Positions 18,456-28,078 of a DNA stretch of 64,000 bases are shown here, piece after piece; within the stretch, counting starts at the first letter, position 1; each line of letters begins with the position of its first letter. A program made the position numbers and the translations under genes. Under the pieces are notes generated by a model, which ran no database searches, was not told where the DNA came from, and saw only the letters and a program-made list of their open reading frames with translations. The DNA lies in the NCBI GenBank assembly GCA_965206975.1, contig OZ242253.1, forward strand, positions 868,001 to 932,000, written 5' to 3'. This DNA is from JAAXGI01 sp965206975 (GTDB lineage: Bacteria > Gemmatimonadota > Gemmatimonadetes > Longimicrobiales > Gaopeijiaceae).

Positions 18456-20548
18456 GGGAAGAGCGGGGCGTCCGCAGGCGGTTCGAGGCGTACCACCCAG
18501 AGACCGGAGTTCATGTCTGAGACAAAGATGTTCCCGAGATAGGGCTGGGGACCCCATGCGTCCGGATCGTTCGCCCGGTTCCCTCCCACGTGCCCGGTGG
18601 GGAACCACGCGATCTCCCTCCCCTGCCGGTAGAGGTCGCCCCGAAGCTCTCCCGAGATGTCCACGACCCTGAGTCCTCCCTGGTAGTACGCCACGTAGAG
18701 GCGGTCGTCCTCGACCCAGATGTTGTGCGCCCCCGCCTCCGGGACCTCGTAGCGGCCGACCTCGACCGGGTTCTCGGGATCATCGATCGAGAGGATGTGG
18801 ATGAATCCCCGAGAGACCCGCGCGCCCATCGTGGTGCGCGCCGTGCATTCGGCGCAGTCGAAGATCTCGTCGCCGACGAAGAGGTAGGTGTGGCCGTCCG
18901 CGTTCCGGTACGGGAACGCGACGTGGGTATGCCCTTCCGGGTAGGCGTAGGAGGATATGACGACGGGTTCGGTCGGCGTCCCGCCCCACCCCCCGTGCCC
19001 CGTATCCAGGATCCAGACACCGTCGCCCCAGTAGGAGACGTAGGCGATCCCATCTACCACCCAGATGTCGTGGAGGTACTTCCCCGGCGTATCGATCCCC
19101 CACCGCCCGACTTCCTCGGGCGCGGAGGGATCGGAGATGTCGATGATGTGGATGTCGAGCGTCCCGTCGTGAACGGCATAGACAAGGTCGCCCACGATAA
19201 AGGTATTGTGGACGCCGCCCGTGAGGCCTTCCGTGTAGCTCGTGATCACTGCCGGATGGGCAGGATCCGCCAAGTCGAGGAGAATGATCCCGTTCCGGCG
19301 GTCGGAGGCACCCTCACGGGTGATCACCCCGATCGTCGCGTCCCCGTTCACCTTCACGTCGTTCACGACCCGGGCGTCCACGACCAGCGAGTCGGTGAGG
19401 ACCGGGGCGGCCGGGTCCGTCACATCCCACGCGTACATCTTCTGGCCGCCATCGTGCGTCCCGACGTAGGCGTAGTCGCGGCCATCGACGCCCCGGAAGA
19501 CCCATAGATCCGAGCTCGTGGTATGGGAGGTGAGCCCGTTTCCGATCGGGACCGGCTCCTGCCCCACCTCGCGCGCCCGCACCTCGGCGATCGCATCCAC
19601 GGAGACGGTACCTGCATTCGCTACCACCCGGTAGTTGCCCGGCCGCTCGGCGACGAAGGCCCCATCCTCGTACACGGAGGCGCCCAGCGCGGCGCGCATC
19701 CCCTCTCCCACCACCGAATAGGTGAGGGCGATATCGGTGACCGGCACCCCGCCCGCGTCCCTCGGGACCGCCGCGAAGCGCACCACGTCCCCGGTGCGGA
19801 CGACGGCGTCGTCCGGGGAAAGCCCGATCGACCGCACGGGGTTCTCCTCGACCTGCACCACGTGGACCACCTCTACACCCTCCGCCGAGACGGCGAGCGC
19901 AGCGCTCCCGGCCCGGTGCCCCCGGACGAATCCGTTCTGGCTGACCGAGGCGATGTCCGGGTTCCGGCTGCTCCAGCCCACATCGACCCGGGTGCGGAGC
20001 TCCCCGCTCTCCGTCCGGGCCGCGACCCCGAAGCGGACTGCCGTTCCCGTATAGACCGAGAGCTCCGGCGGGAGGACTTCGATGGAAGCGACGGGGGCGC
20101 CGAGGACGATGATTGGAACCGGGAAGAACCGGGGCTCCGCGAGCCGGTCCGGTCCCGCGACCATGACGGCGAGGAGGAGCTCCGTCTCCCCCTCCCTCAG
20201 GCCCTGGATCATCCCTTCCGCATCGAGGGTCGCCACCTCGCCCCCGAGGGGGGCGGCCATCAGCGGCGCCGGCACCGGATCCCCGGACGCATCCACCGGG
20301 GTCGGCCGTAGTTCCGCCATCCCGACGGATTCCCCGACCTCGAGAGTGATCGGACGCTGGGTAAGCTGAATGTCCTCGACCTCGCTCCCGGCCAGGAGCT
20401 CCGGCGGGATGTCAGGGGCCGGTTCCTCCTCCTCCACGGCCCGCGCCTCCGGTTCCGGAGCGGGCGGCCCGGCGGGCGGCGGCGGCCCGGACGCGCACCC
20501 CGCCGAGAGGAGGACGAACGGGAGTACGTGCCACGGACGAGTACTCAC
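18452..20548 (-). CDS. LVIVD-repeat lipoprotein with Ig-like N-terminal region
   Basis: A 698-residue lipoprotein. The lipobox is LLSAGC (Cys18), followed by a Pro/Glu-rich linker (about 20-50) and two or three Ig-like Big_2-type domains (about 55-330, for example SSRNPDIASVSQNGFVRG). The C-terminal half is an LVIVD propeller with blades such as HIIDISDPSAPEEVGRW, ILSIDDPENPVEVGRY and LRVVDISGEL. A CAEC motif in FDCAECTART could form a disulphide or bind metal. The gene is 13 bases downstream of the acidic microprotein and overlaps the YVTN gene by GTGA. The role is probably surface adhesion or scaffold; no catalytic motif is seen. Confidence 0.85.
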   Translation of the reverse strand: MSTRPWHVLPFVLLSAGCASGPPPPAGPPAPEPEARAVEEEEPAPDIPPELLAGSEVEDIQLTQRPITLEVGESVGMAELRPTPVDASGDPVPAPLMAAPLGGEVATLDAEGMIQGLREGETELLLAVMVAGPDRLAEPRFFPVPIIVLGAPVASIEVLPPELSVYTGTAVRFGVAARTESGELRTRVDVGWSSRNPDIASVSQNGFVRGHRAGSAALAVSAEGVEVVHVVQVEENPVRSIGLSPDDAVVRTGDVVRFAAVPRDAGGVPVTDIALTYSVVGEGMRAALGASVYEDGAFVAERPGNYRVVANAGTVSVDAIAEVRAREVGQEPVPIGNGLTSHTTSSDLWVFRGVDGRDYAYVGTHDGGQKMYAWDVTDPAAPVLTDSLVVDARVVNDVKVNGDATIGVITREGASDRRNGIILLDLADPAHPAVITSYTEGLTGGVHNTFIVGDLVYAVHDGTLDIHIIDISDPSAPEEVGRWGIDTPGKYLHDIWVVDGIAYVSYWGDGVWILDTGHGGWGGTPTEPVVISSYAYPEGHTHVAFPYRNADGHTYLFVGDEIFDCAECTARTTMGARVSRGFIHILSIDDPENPVEVGRYEVPEAGAHNIWVEDDRLYVAYYQGGLRVVDISGELRGDLYRQGREIAWFPTGHVGGNRANDPDAWGPQPYLGNIFVSDMNSGLWVVRLEPPADAPLFP

Positions 20549-20561
20549 GCCGGCTCAGACC

Positions 20562-20759
20562 TCAATCCCAGTCGTCCCACCCTTCCTCCTCCTCGTCCTC
20601 TGCGTCTTCGTCGCCCGCTTCCTCGTCTCCCCACCCCTCCTCCCAAAGCTCGCCGTCCAGCTCCTCCTCGTCGAACTCGTCGAACTCGTCCAGGTCATAC
20701 CACGAGAGCATGCCGTGAGCGCCAAGCGCGCCGGAACGCAAGGCCCAACGATCCGTCAT
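20562..20759 (-). CDS. highly acidic 65-residue microprotein
   Basis: A small reading frame with a good ribosome site (GGAGGAAGC about 6-9 bases upstream of the ATG) that ends 13 bases before the LVIVD lipoprotein gene. About 29 of 65 residues are Asp or Glu, nearly all in the C-terminal two thirds, with regularly spaced aromatic residues (YDLDEFDEFDEEELD, WEEGWGDEE, EEEEGWDDWD). No signal peptide or transmembrane segment is evident. Such a tail could bind cations or a basic partner, or be intrinsically disordered. No family is recognised. The ribosome site and operon position argue that it is real; low sequence complexity is the main doubt. Confidence 0.55.
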   Translation of the reverse strand: MTDRWALRSGALGAHGMLSWYDLDEFDEFDEEELDGELWEEGWGDEEAGDEDAEDEEEEGWDDWD

Positions 20760-20840
20760 GGAAGCTTCCTCCCGTCACTCGGCCATGATCCGAGAAATGA
20801 GGCTCGCGCGGGCGCCGCCGGACCCGCCGCTCCCGGTGGG

Positions 20841-20870
20841 GCAATACTAGATCCGAGGGGGGAAAGTCAA
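20841..20870 (-). promoter_or_regulatory. candidate promoter for the microprotein/lipoprotein operon
   Basis: On the minus strand TTGACT (20870-20865) and TATTGC (20846-20841) are separated by 18 bases, about 80 bases upstream of the microprotein start. The -35 is good and the -10 weak. The A/T-rich patch stands out from the surrounding GC-rich DNA. Confidence 0.35.
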
Positions 20871-21446
20871 GCACGCTCCGGGCCCGGGATCCGGGGTGCT
20901 CACGATGACCACGGACTCTGCGGGAGGGTGTTTTTTCGCGCTCCCGCTCCACCAATCTCAGCCCCGGCGAGAGGACCGGGGAGAGACGCAGTTCGTCACG
21001 GCTCCGGCGCCCTGCCGACGAGTCCGGACCGCGGTCGTGGCGGAACGGGCAGGAACGATCCCGGGGAGGCCGTTTGCGACGCAGGCACGCCGGAAGACAG
21101 CATGGAGCGCACACCCGGACGGGGTGAGCGGGGCCATGTCGGCGCCGCTGCCGTGGCCTGGAGCCGACCCGACGGTCATCTTCTCCCCCGGGCCACGTGA
21201 GCGACCTCGACATCTCTCAATTCGCTCCGGGGGGGGCACCGTCGTGCCTCGTGGCGAACTGTCAGGTGAATGCCGTCTCAGATCGCCGGGCTACGGCACC
21301 CGACACCGTCGACGCCACCGGGCCGCGAGCGCGGGCCAGCGAGCCGCGGGCCACGGCCGCCTTGGCGGCGGCACGACCCCCGCTCGTCGATGCGGTCACA
21401 TCTGCCGAACGCCCGAAGGGACTCGACGTTCCTCGCATTGTGGCAC
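20871..21446. other. intergenic, nothing recognised
   Basis: About 575 bases between the RND pump stop and the microprotein promoter region. Open frames on both strands are Arg/Pro/Ala-rich shadows typical of GC-rich non-coding DNA. No hairpin with a T-tract was noticed. Confidence 0.4.
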
Positions 21447-24400
21447 CTATCCGTCGGACAACCCGCGGCCGGCTCCGATCGCGAGATAGAGGACAGGAAC
21501 CACCACCATGTTCAGCGCCAGGGCGGTCAGCAGGCCGCCCAGCACCACGACCGCTAGGGGGCTCTGAATCTCGTTTCCGGCCTCGCCTCCCGCGAGCGCC
21601 AGCGGGAGCAGCGCGAGTCCGGTCGTGAGCGCCGTCATGGTGATGGGACTCACACGGTCCATCGATCCCCTCCACACCGCTTCACGGAGGGGGAGGCCCT
21701 CGTCGGTCAGGTGGTTGTAGCGCGAGACCAGCAGGACCCCGTTCCGGACGGCGATGCCGAACAGAGTGATGAAGCCGACCATCGTCGCGATGTTGAGTAC
21801 ACCCCCCGTCAGGATGACCGCGTAGACGCCCCCGACGAGCGCCAACGGGAGATTGGCCATGACCAGCGATGCCTGGGTGGCTGATCCGAACTCCATGAAG
21901 AGGAGGAGGAAGACGAGGGCCACGGCCAGGAGGGAGAGCCACCCGATCGTGCGGCCCACGGCTTCGGCAGATTCGAACTGGCCCCCGTACTCGATGTAGT
22001 ACCCCTCGGGAAGCGTCAGCTCTTCTTCGATCGTCTGCCGGATCTGGTCCACCACCGTGCCCACAGCCCGCCCGGCGACGTTCGACTGCACGACGATCTT
22101 CCGCTGGACGTTCTCCCGCGAGATCTGGTTCGGACCCGCGTCGCGCCGGATCGCCGCCAAGGAGAGAAGCGGGACCTGGGTGCCCGTCGGCGTACTGACC
22201 CGGGCGGCTCCGATCTTGTCGAGGGATCCCCGGTAGGGCTCCGCGAAGCGAACGACGAGATCGAAGCTTCGCTGCTCCTCCAGGACTCGGGCGACCGTTT
22301 CGCCGGCAAAGGCCACGTCGATGGCATCCGCGAGGTGCGCGGGAGTCATCCCGTACCGCGCGAGGGCCAAGCGATCCATCGACACCTGGACCTGGGGAAC
22401 GTCCGCCTGCGGCTCCATCGCGACGTCCACCGCTCCCGGGATGGCCGCGGCCAACGCCTCGACCTCGCGCCCGATCCCTCGAAGCACCTGCAGGTCAGGG
22501 CCGAAGACGTTGATGGCGATGCTTGCCCTCGTCCCCGAGAGCATGTGGTCGATCCGGTGCCGTATCGGCTGGCCGATCGTGACTTCGGTGCCGGGCACCG
22601 CGGGGACAGCCTCCCGCAACTCCGCGAGTACCGTATCGTAATCGGAGTCTGCAAGGTTCAATCGCGCGTCGATCTCGGCCGCGTTCGCCCCCTGGGCATG
22701 CTCGTCGAGTTCCGCGCGTCCGGTTCTCCGGGCCGTCGCCTCGACCGCCGGGTGGGAGAGAAGGATTTCCTCGATCCGCCGGCCGAGCGCGTCGGACTCC
22801 TCCAGCGAGGTGCCCGGGAGCGTAACGGCGGTCACGACGAGCGTCCCTTCCCGGAATTCCGGCAGGAACTCCCTCCCCATGTAGGGAACCGTCGCCAGGG
22901 CGGAGGCTACGAGAACGGCCGTCCCGGCGAGAACAGTGAACCGATGTTTCAGTGCTAGCTCGAGGATTCGGGCGTAGGCGGCCTTGAGACTCCGCACCAT
23001 CCAGCTCTCCTGATCCCGATCGAGCCCGGCGGAGCCAGGGAGAAGTGCGGCAGCAAGCGCCGGGATCACGGTCAGGGCCACGACGAGCGAAGCCATGATC
23101 GCCGTGATGTAGGCGAGCCCGAGCGGCCTGAGCATTCGTCCCTCCAGCCCGCTCAGGAAGAAGAGTGGCACGAAGACGACGCTTACGACGAGCGTGGCCG
23201 TCACGATACTCGCTCGGATCTCCACCGAGGCGGCGAGGACCACTTCGTTGGTAGAACGGCGTTCGTGGAGAGGAAGGGCACGGTTCTCACGCAGTCGGCG
23301 CCATACGTTCTCGACGTCGATCACCGCGTCATCCACCAGAGCCCCGATCGCGATGGCCATCCCGCCGAGCGTCATGGTATTGATCGTGATCCCGGCCACC
23401 CGGAGGACGAAGATCGCCGCGACGAGCGAGAGCGGAATTGCGAGTACTGAGATGAAGGTGGTGCGGCCGCTCCAGAGAAAGAGGAAGAGGAAGAGGACGA
23501 CGAGGACGACGCTGTCCCGGAGTGCCTCCAGGACGTTGCCGACGGCCGTCTCGATGAACGTGGCCTGCTGGAACACGCCGCGGTCGATCCGGAGGCCTGC
23601 GGGGACGCTGGCCTCGATCTCGGTGAGCGTCGCGTCGATTCGCCCAGTAAGCGCAAGCGTGTTTGTATCGGGCTGCTTGTGGATGGAGAGGATCACGGCC
23701 GGGTGCGCGTTCACCGATCCTCGCCCGATCTGGACGGCGGGACCGATCCGCGTCTCCGCGACATCGCCGATCAGGACCGGGGTTCCGTTTCGCACGGCGA
23801 CGGCAGTCCGCGCGATATCGTCCACCCGCCGCACACGTCCGGTCCCGCGTATCAGATACTCCTGGCCGGCGTCCATGAAGACGCCTCCCGAGGCGTTGAC
23901 GCTCGATCCCCTCGCTGCGGTCAGTACCTCGTCAAGCGTGACGTTGTAAGCCGCAAGCCGGGTCGGATCCACGAGCACTTGGTACTGCCTCACCTCGCCG
24001 CCGAGCGGTATGACCTGCGATACGCCCGGGACGGCGAGAAGGCGCGGCCGGACGACCCAGTCCGCGAAGGTCCTCGCGTCCATCAGCGACACGGACTCGT
24101 CTCCCGCCACCGCGATGAGCTGGATTTCGCCCATGATCGACGAGATCGGAGCGAGCACCGGCGGCGTCACTCCGGGAGGGAGGGACTGGCCCACGAGCTG
24201 AAGCTTCTCGGTCACGACCTGCCGGGCCTGGAAGATGTCTGTCCCCCAATCGAACTCGACCCAAACGATGCTGAATCCCTGAGCCGTCGAGGAACGAACC
24301 CTCCGGACACCCGTGGCGCCGTTCACGGAAGTCTCGATCGGGAACGTGACGAGGGATTCGACCTCCTCCGGACCCATCCCATGCGCTTCGGTCAGAACCG

Positions 24401-24542
24401 TCACCGTGGGTGCCGTGAGATCCGGGAACACGTCGACCGGCATCCGGAGCGCGGTGACGGTTCCGGAGATCAGCAGGAGTCCCGCGGCGGCTGTGACGAG
24501 CAGCCGATTGCGAATGGACCAACTGATCACCCCTCGAATCAT
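21447..24542 (-). CDS. CusA/CzcA-like RND efflux pump
   Basis: An inner-membrane RND proton antiporter (1031 residues, normal length) of the heavy-metal-efflux branch. It has the N-terminal transmembrane helix, two large periplasmic loops and the TM4 motif AIAIGALVDDAVIDVEN, where acidic residues relay protons. The first helix ends in MPVDVFPDLTAPTV and the last third contains GFITLFGIAVRNGVLLV, both family hallmarks. It is the third gene of the TolC-adaptor-pump operon, 9 bases after the adaptor stop. The substrate could be a metal cation, but the methionine relay of CusA cannot be confirmed by eye, so metal specificity is inferred only from subfamily and the neighbouring His-rich protein. 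Confidence 0.9.
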   Translation of the reverse strand: MIRGVISWSIRNRLLVTAAAGLLLISGTVTALRMPVDVFPDLTAPTVTVLTEAHGMGPEEVESLVTFPIETSVNGATGVRRVRSSTAQGFSIVWVEFDWGTDIFQARQVVTEKLQLVGQSLPPGVTPPVLAPISSIMGEIQLIAVAGDESVSLMDARTFADWVVRPRLLAVPGVSQVIPLGGEVRQYQVLVDPTRLAAYNVTLDEVLTAARGSSVNASGGVFMDAGQEYLIRGTGRVRRVDDIARTAVAVRNGTPVLIGDVAETRIGPAVQIGRGSVNAHPAVILSIHKQPDTNTLALTGRIDATLTEIEASVPAGLRIDRGVFQQATFIETAVGNVLEALRDSVVLVVLFLFLFLWSGRTTFISVLAIPLSLVAAIFVLRVAGITINTMTLGGMAIAIGALVDDAVIDVENVWRRLRENRALPLHERRSTNEVVLAASVEIRASIVTATLVVSVVFVPLFFLSGLEGRMLRPLGLAYITAIMASLVVALTVIPALAAALLPGSAGLDRDQESWMVRSLKAAYARILELALKHRFTVLAGTAVLVASALATVPYMGREFLPEFREGTLVVTAVTLPGTSLEESDALGRRIEEILLSHPAVEATARRTGRAELDEHAQGANAAEIDARLNLADSDYDTVLAELREAVPAVPGTEVTIGQPIRHRIDHMLSGTRASIAINVFGPDLQVLRGIGREVEALAAAIPGAVDVAMEPQADVPQVQVSMDRLALARYGMTPAHLADAIDVAFAGETVARVLEEQRSFDLVVRFAEPYRGSLDKIGAARVSTPTGTQVPLLSLAAIRRDAGPNQISRENVQRKIVVQSNVAGRAVGTVVDQIRQTIEEELTLPEGYYIEYGGQFESAEAVGRTIGWLSLLAVALVFLLLFMEFGSATQASLVMANLPLALVGGVYAVILTGGVLNIATMVGFITLFGIAVRNGVLLVSRYNHLTDEGLPLREAVWRGSMDRVSPITMTALTTGLALLPLALAGGEAGNEIQSPLAVVVLGGLLTALALNMVVVPVLYLAIGAGRGLSDG

Positions 24543-24551
24543 GGTCCGCTC

Positions 24552-26081
24552 CTAGTGGGTGTGCGCCCCGGCGAACCCGCTGCCGGACATCGAGGCGAGC
24601 CGGACCTGATAGGCCCCCTCGGCAACGACCATCTCGCCGGGCGCGATTCCCGCGCGAACCACCGTCCGTAGACCGTCGGTCGCACCCAGGGAGAGGATCC
24701 GACGCTCGAACGTTTCCCCGCCGCGCTGCATGTAGGCCACGTCGGTCCCGTTGTCGTCTATGATCGCCGTATTCGGAATGACGATGCCCCTGGCAATCGA
24801 GGCGGCCGGAACGGCGGCCTCGGCGAGCTGCCCGTAGATAAACCGTGTGCCCGGCTCCGAGAGTTCGAACACGACCGGGACGGTCCGTGTCTGGGGATCC
24901 ATGACCTGGCCCACCGAGACGAGACTTCCGCTCGCAAGGGTCTCCTGCGAGCCTTCCAACCGGTACCGCGCGGCCGCCCCGTCCGGGATGGAGGAAGCGA
25001 CACCCACGGGCACAGAAAGGCGAAGCCACGCGGCACCCGGCGAAACGATCGTGAAGAGGAGTGCACCGGCCTCGAGCCGTCCTCCGGGAACGAAACTCCT
25101 TGTGGCCACGACCCCGTCCATGGGAGACACGAGCTGGAGCCGCGACGGGTCGTCCGAAGGGTACGCACCCATCGCCTCCGCCTCCGCTCGTGCCACCTCC
25201 AGGTCCCGGCGGGTCTCCTCGAGTCGCCGCTCGGGAATGGCCCCGGCCTCAAGCAGTCGCTCGGCCCTCTCCACCTCCCGTTCGAGGCGCTGTGCGGTCG
25301 CCACGGCCCGGGCGAATCCTCCCTCCTGGGCGGTGGGAGCGAGCACGGCCAGAACCTGACCCTGACGCACGCGCTGGCCCACGGAGGGGGCGGACCGGTT
25401 GGACTCTTCCAACGCGATGCCCGCCACGGGAGCGCCGACCTGGACCAGCGCTCCGTCGGGAGCGATCACCTCTCCCGGGACACTGATCGCGGCGCGGACC
25501 GAGCCTGTGTCGGCAGGAATCACGGACCAGGGGATCAGCCACTGCTGCTCCTTGAGGAACGCGATGCCCGCCTCTCCGCCCTCCTCGGCAAGAGGGGCCT
25601 CCGACTCGCTCGAGAAGACCTCCACATCGGCGAGCACATGCAGACTTCGTGCCTGCGGACTCTCCAGGACGAGCTCCGCCCGGTACCGCCCTGGCGCGGC
25701 CACGACGGGATCCAAGAGGAAGATTCCGTCCCGCGCGACGCCTTCGATCATGAAGGACTGCGCGACGGACTCTCCGGAGAGGAAGCGGATTTCCAGGCTT
25801 CCCGACCGGATCGGCTCGAAGGTCTCCATGCTCGTCAAGTGGACAGCCCAGTTCCCGGTTGGCTGTCCCGCCACCGGGTGCGGGTATTCGAGGAAAAGCT
25901 CGGTCTTCTCATTCCATTGGGTCACGACGACGGACCCGATTGCGGGCTCGGCCGCCGCCGCCGCCGGCTCCCGGCCGCATCCGGCGCTCGCCAACTGGAG
26001 TACGACCACGGAAACCGCCCCGAAGGTCTTCTTCCCCCGGCGACCAGCGCTCCTCTTCAGCTGCCTCGTAGGCCGTCTCAT
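24552..26081 (-). CDS. RND efflux periplasmic adaptor (CusB-like) lipoprotein
   Basis: The membrane-fusion partner of the pump (about 509 residues). The lipobox LASAGC (Cys35) anchors it. An extra N-terminal domain (about 45-165; WNEKTELFLEYPHP, GRYRAELVLE) precedes the usual parts: a barrel-sandwich hybrid (VSVPGEVIAPDG-like region, VGQRVRQGQVLAVL), a helical hairpin (ERAERLLEAGAIPERRLEE) and a beta-barrel (SPMDGVVATRSFVPGGRLEAG). The C-terminus carries a HTH tail. The ATG at 26081 overlaps the TolC stop (ATGA) and has GGAGGACG upstream, so it is translationally coupled. The extra N-domain is seen in adaptors of metal-type RND systems. Confidence 0.9.
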   Translation of the reverse strand: MRRPTRQLKRSAGRRGKKTFGAVSVVVLQLASAGCGREPAAAAAEPAIGSVVVTQWNEKTELFLEYPHPVAGQPTGNWAVHLTSMETFEPIRSGSLEIRFLSGESVAQSFMIEGVARDGIFLLDPVVAAPGRYRAELVLESPQARSLHVLADVEVFSSESEAPLAEEGGEAGIAFLKEQQWLIPWSVIPADTGSVRAAISVPGEVIAPDGALVQVGAPVAGIALEESNRSAPSVGQRVRQGQVLAVLAPTAQEGGFARAVATAQRLEREVERAERLLEAGAIPERRLEETRRDLEVARAEAEAMGAYPSDDPSRLQLVSPMDGVVATRSFVPGGRLEAGALLFTIVSPGAAWLRLSVPVGVASSIPDGAAARYRLEGSQETLASGSLVSVGQVMDPQTRTVPVVFELSEPGTRFIYGQLAEAAVPAASIARGIVIPNTAIIDDNGTDVAYMQRGGETFERRILSLGATDGLRTVVRAGIAPGEMVVAEGAYQVRLASMSGSGFAGAHTH

Positions 26082-27385
26082 TCTTCGTCCTCCGCCTGTC
26101 GCACGAGATCCCCGAATCCGCCGACGGCTCGCTCGAGATCGTAGTAGCTGATCCATAGCTCGGACTGTATGCGTGCCACCGCTATCTCCGCAGCACTCAG
26201 CGCCTCCGCCGCATCCAAGAGCCCGATCAATTCCATTTCGCCCGTGTCGTACGCCACCTGCGCGATGCTCAGCAGATCGGGTTGCCCTCCGCCGCTTGCG
26301 TCCGGGAGAAGTTCTGCTCGCCGCAGCTGGGAACGGTACTCGGCAGCGGCGCGGCGCACGTCTTCTTCGACCTCCCTCTGCGTGAGGGCAAGCCGCGTCT
26401 CCTCCGCGGTGACTCGCTCACCCGCGGCTCGGATCAGCCCCGAGGAGCGATTCCATAAGGGCAGTGGGACCGACATCCCCAGAAAGAGCCCGCGGAACCC
26501 GTCCGACTGGCGTTTGAATCCCCCGCTTGCGGTCAACTCGGGAAGGCGGAGCGCCCGAAACTCGCGGAGTTGAGCCTCGAACGATCTCACTTCGGCTTCG
26601 GAAGTGGCGACCTCCGGGCGGCGCGCAAGCGCTAGCGCGCTCAGGTCACCACGGTCGATCGAGGGGGGGGTTCCCACCGGTGGTTCGGCCGGTGCGAGCC
26701 GAAGGTCGCTCGACTCGGGAGCAACCAGAAGCGCCAGTTCCCGTTGCGTCGTGCCGAGCTCCAGGAGAGCGTCCGCCAGGGAGGCCTCGTAGCGTACCCG
26801 CTCCACTCCGATGCGCCGAAAGTCGTAGAGGGACACGTCGCCCTCTTCGTAGCGGGCCGCCATGCTCTCCTCCGCCCGCCGAAAGACCTCGACCACACGC
26901 TCCAGCGTGTATGCCTGCCGCTCGGCACGAGCGGCTCGCACGTACGCGCTCTTGACCCGAAATGCCAGCATGGTGCTGTCGGCCGCTACCCGGAATCGCG
27001 CCACCGCGGCCCGCTCGCTTGCCGCCGTCCGGCGCGCGTCTCGTGCTCCGGGCCATTCCACCCGCTGGGAGAGCGTGAAGTAGCTCTCGGATAGGTGCGA
27101 CCGGGTCGCGTTCAGAGTCTCGTGGCTGGCCGTGAAGGCCGGATTGGGATAGGCGCTGGACTGCCGGCCCAACGCCTCCGCTTCTGCCGCCGCCAGGCGG
27201 GCGATTCGGAGCTCGAGATTCGACGCCAGCAGCCCAAGCGCCTCGTCCAGGGTGATCCGCCGAGTCGGCGTCCTTTCGGCGCCGACACCTCCCTGCACGA
27301 CTTGGGGTGCCGCCACCTTCGGAACGACCATCTGGGCTGTTTGCAGCAGCCCGATCAGAGCTATGCCTGCGATGTTGATCTTCAC
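26078..27385 (-). CDS. TolC-family outer-membrane efflux protein
   Basis: The outer-membrane channel of the tripartite system (about 435 residues). It shows the duplicated TolC layout with a repeated helical half: ITLDEALGLLASNLELRIARL, YPNPAF, then LALARRPEVATSEAEV and the second YFTL/LPLW strand segments (FLGMSVPLPLWNR). The signal peptide is IAGIALIGLLQTAQM. The start is the GTG at 27385 with AGGAGAGGG upstream rather than the earlier ATG, which lacks a ribosome site. It is the first gene of the operon and overlaps the adaptor by ATGA. Assignment to the OEP family is secure. Confidence 0.88.
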   Translation of the reverse strand: MKINIAGIALIGLLQTAQMVVPKVAAPQVVQGGVGAERTPTRRITLDEALGLLASNLELRIARLAAAEAEALGRQSSAYPNPAFTASHETLNATRSHLSESYFTLSQRVEWPGARDARRTAASERAAVARFRVAADSTMLAFRVKSAYVRAARAERQAYTLERVVEVFRRAEESMAARYEEGDVSLYDFRRIGVERVRYEASLADALLELGTTQRELALLVAPESSDLRLAPAEPPVGTPPSIDRGDLSALALARRPEVATSEAEVRSFEAQLREFRALRLPELTASGGFKRQSDGFRGLFLGMSVPLPLWNRSSGLIRAAGERVTAEETRLALTQREVEEDVRRAAAEYRSQLRRAELLPDASGGGQPDLLSIAQVAYDTGEMELIGLLDAAEALSAAEIAVARIQSELWISYYDLERAVGGFGDLVRQAEDEE

Positions 27386-27484
27386 GATCCCTCTCCTGTG
27401 ACCTCGGTCCAGCCCGTGCGAACCGGACACGAGGCTGCCAGACATACGGAGACACGCCGACCCCGATCTGGGCCGACTGCTTCG

Positions 27485-27829
27485 TCAGGAGTGGGTGGGT
27501 GGGGGTCTGGGGGATCGATTGGGAGGAGGGGCGCGCTCCCGCGGGCGAATCGTGGTCTCGCGAGGGACCGTGACTGAGACGAAGTGAAATGTTGCCGGCT
27601 CGACGCGCCCACCGGCTGTCACGCCTACGTCGGGTCCGTCTGATGTTACGCGATCGTCCTGATCGACCAGGATCGTGCCGTGCGAGTGGTGGCTGTGGTC
27701 GATGACGACATCGCTTCGACTCCGGTCCGGGCGCTCGTGGTGGTGAGAGGGCACGCCCGTGGCGAAGACCAAGATGAGAGCAGCCTGGAAGGCCGCCACT
27801 GAGGAACGACGTCGCCGGCAAGACCACAT
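27485..27829 (-). CDS. small His-rich exported protein upstream of the efflux operon
   Basis: A short protein (about 114 residues from the ATG at 27829). A basic stretch and hydrophobic helix (SSVAAFQAALILVFATGVPS) look like a signal peptide, followed by a histidine cluster (SHHHE, then DHSHHSHG; seven His within about 25 residues). The C-terminus is Pro-rich. Small His-rich exported proteins often lie beside metal efflux genes and may bind metal. The ribosome site is weak and an upstream start is possible. It is 99 bases before the TolC start on the same strand, so co-transcription is likely. No named family. Confidence 0.5.
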   Translation of the reverse strand: MWSCRRRRSSVAAFQAALILVFATGVPSHHHERPDRSRSDVVIDHSHHSHGTILVDQDDRVTSDGPDVGVTAGGRVEPATFHFVSVTVPRETTIRPRERAPPPNRSPRPPPTHS

Positions 27830-28078
27830 GGACGCAAGATGACTCGCGTGGACACAGAGGTCAAAACTTGAGCGGAGCGCGACCCGTTGGCGGCCACGGC
27901 CGAACTCCCGTTCGGAGCCGGCGGAGGCCCCGGGGCCATGCTCGCCGTCCTCAGGAGCGGGTGTTGCCGTCTCGGACGCGACGGCTGTGGCACGCGGTCC
28001 GTTCAGGCTTTCGCGACCGGGCGGCCAAATGCGCGGACGCACCTCATGCGGTCTTGGAGACGCGGAGCTGCCGGCGGC

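Noticed and set aside
20958..21239. Minus-strand frame between RND pump and microprotein
   Set aside because: There is no ribosome site, no motif and mixed composition; it is not supported as a gene.
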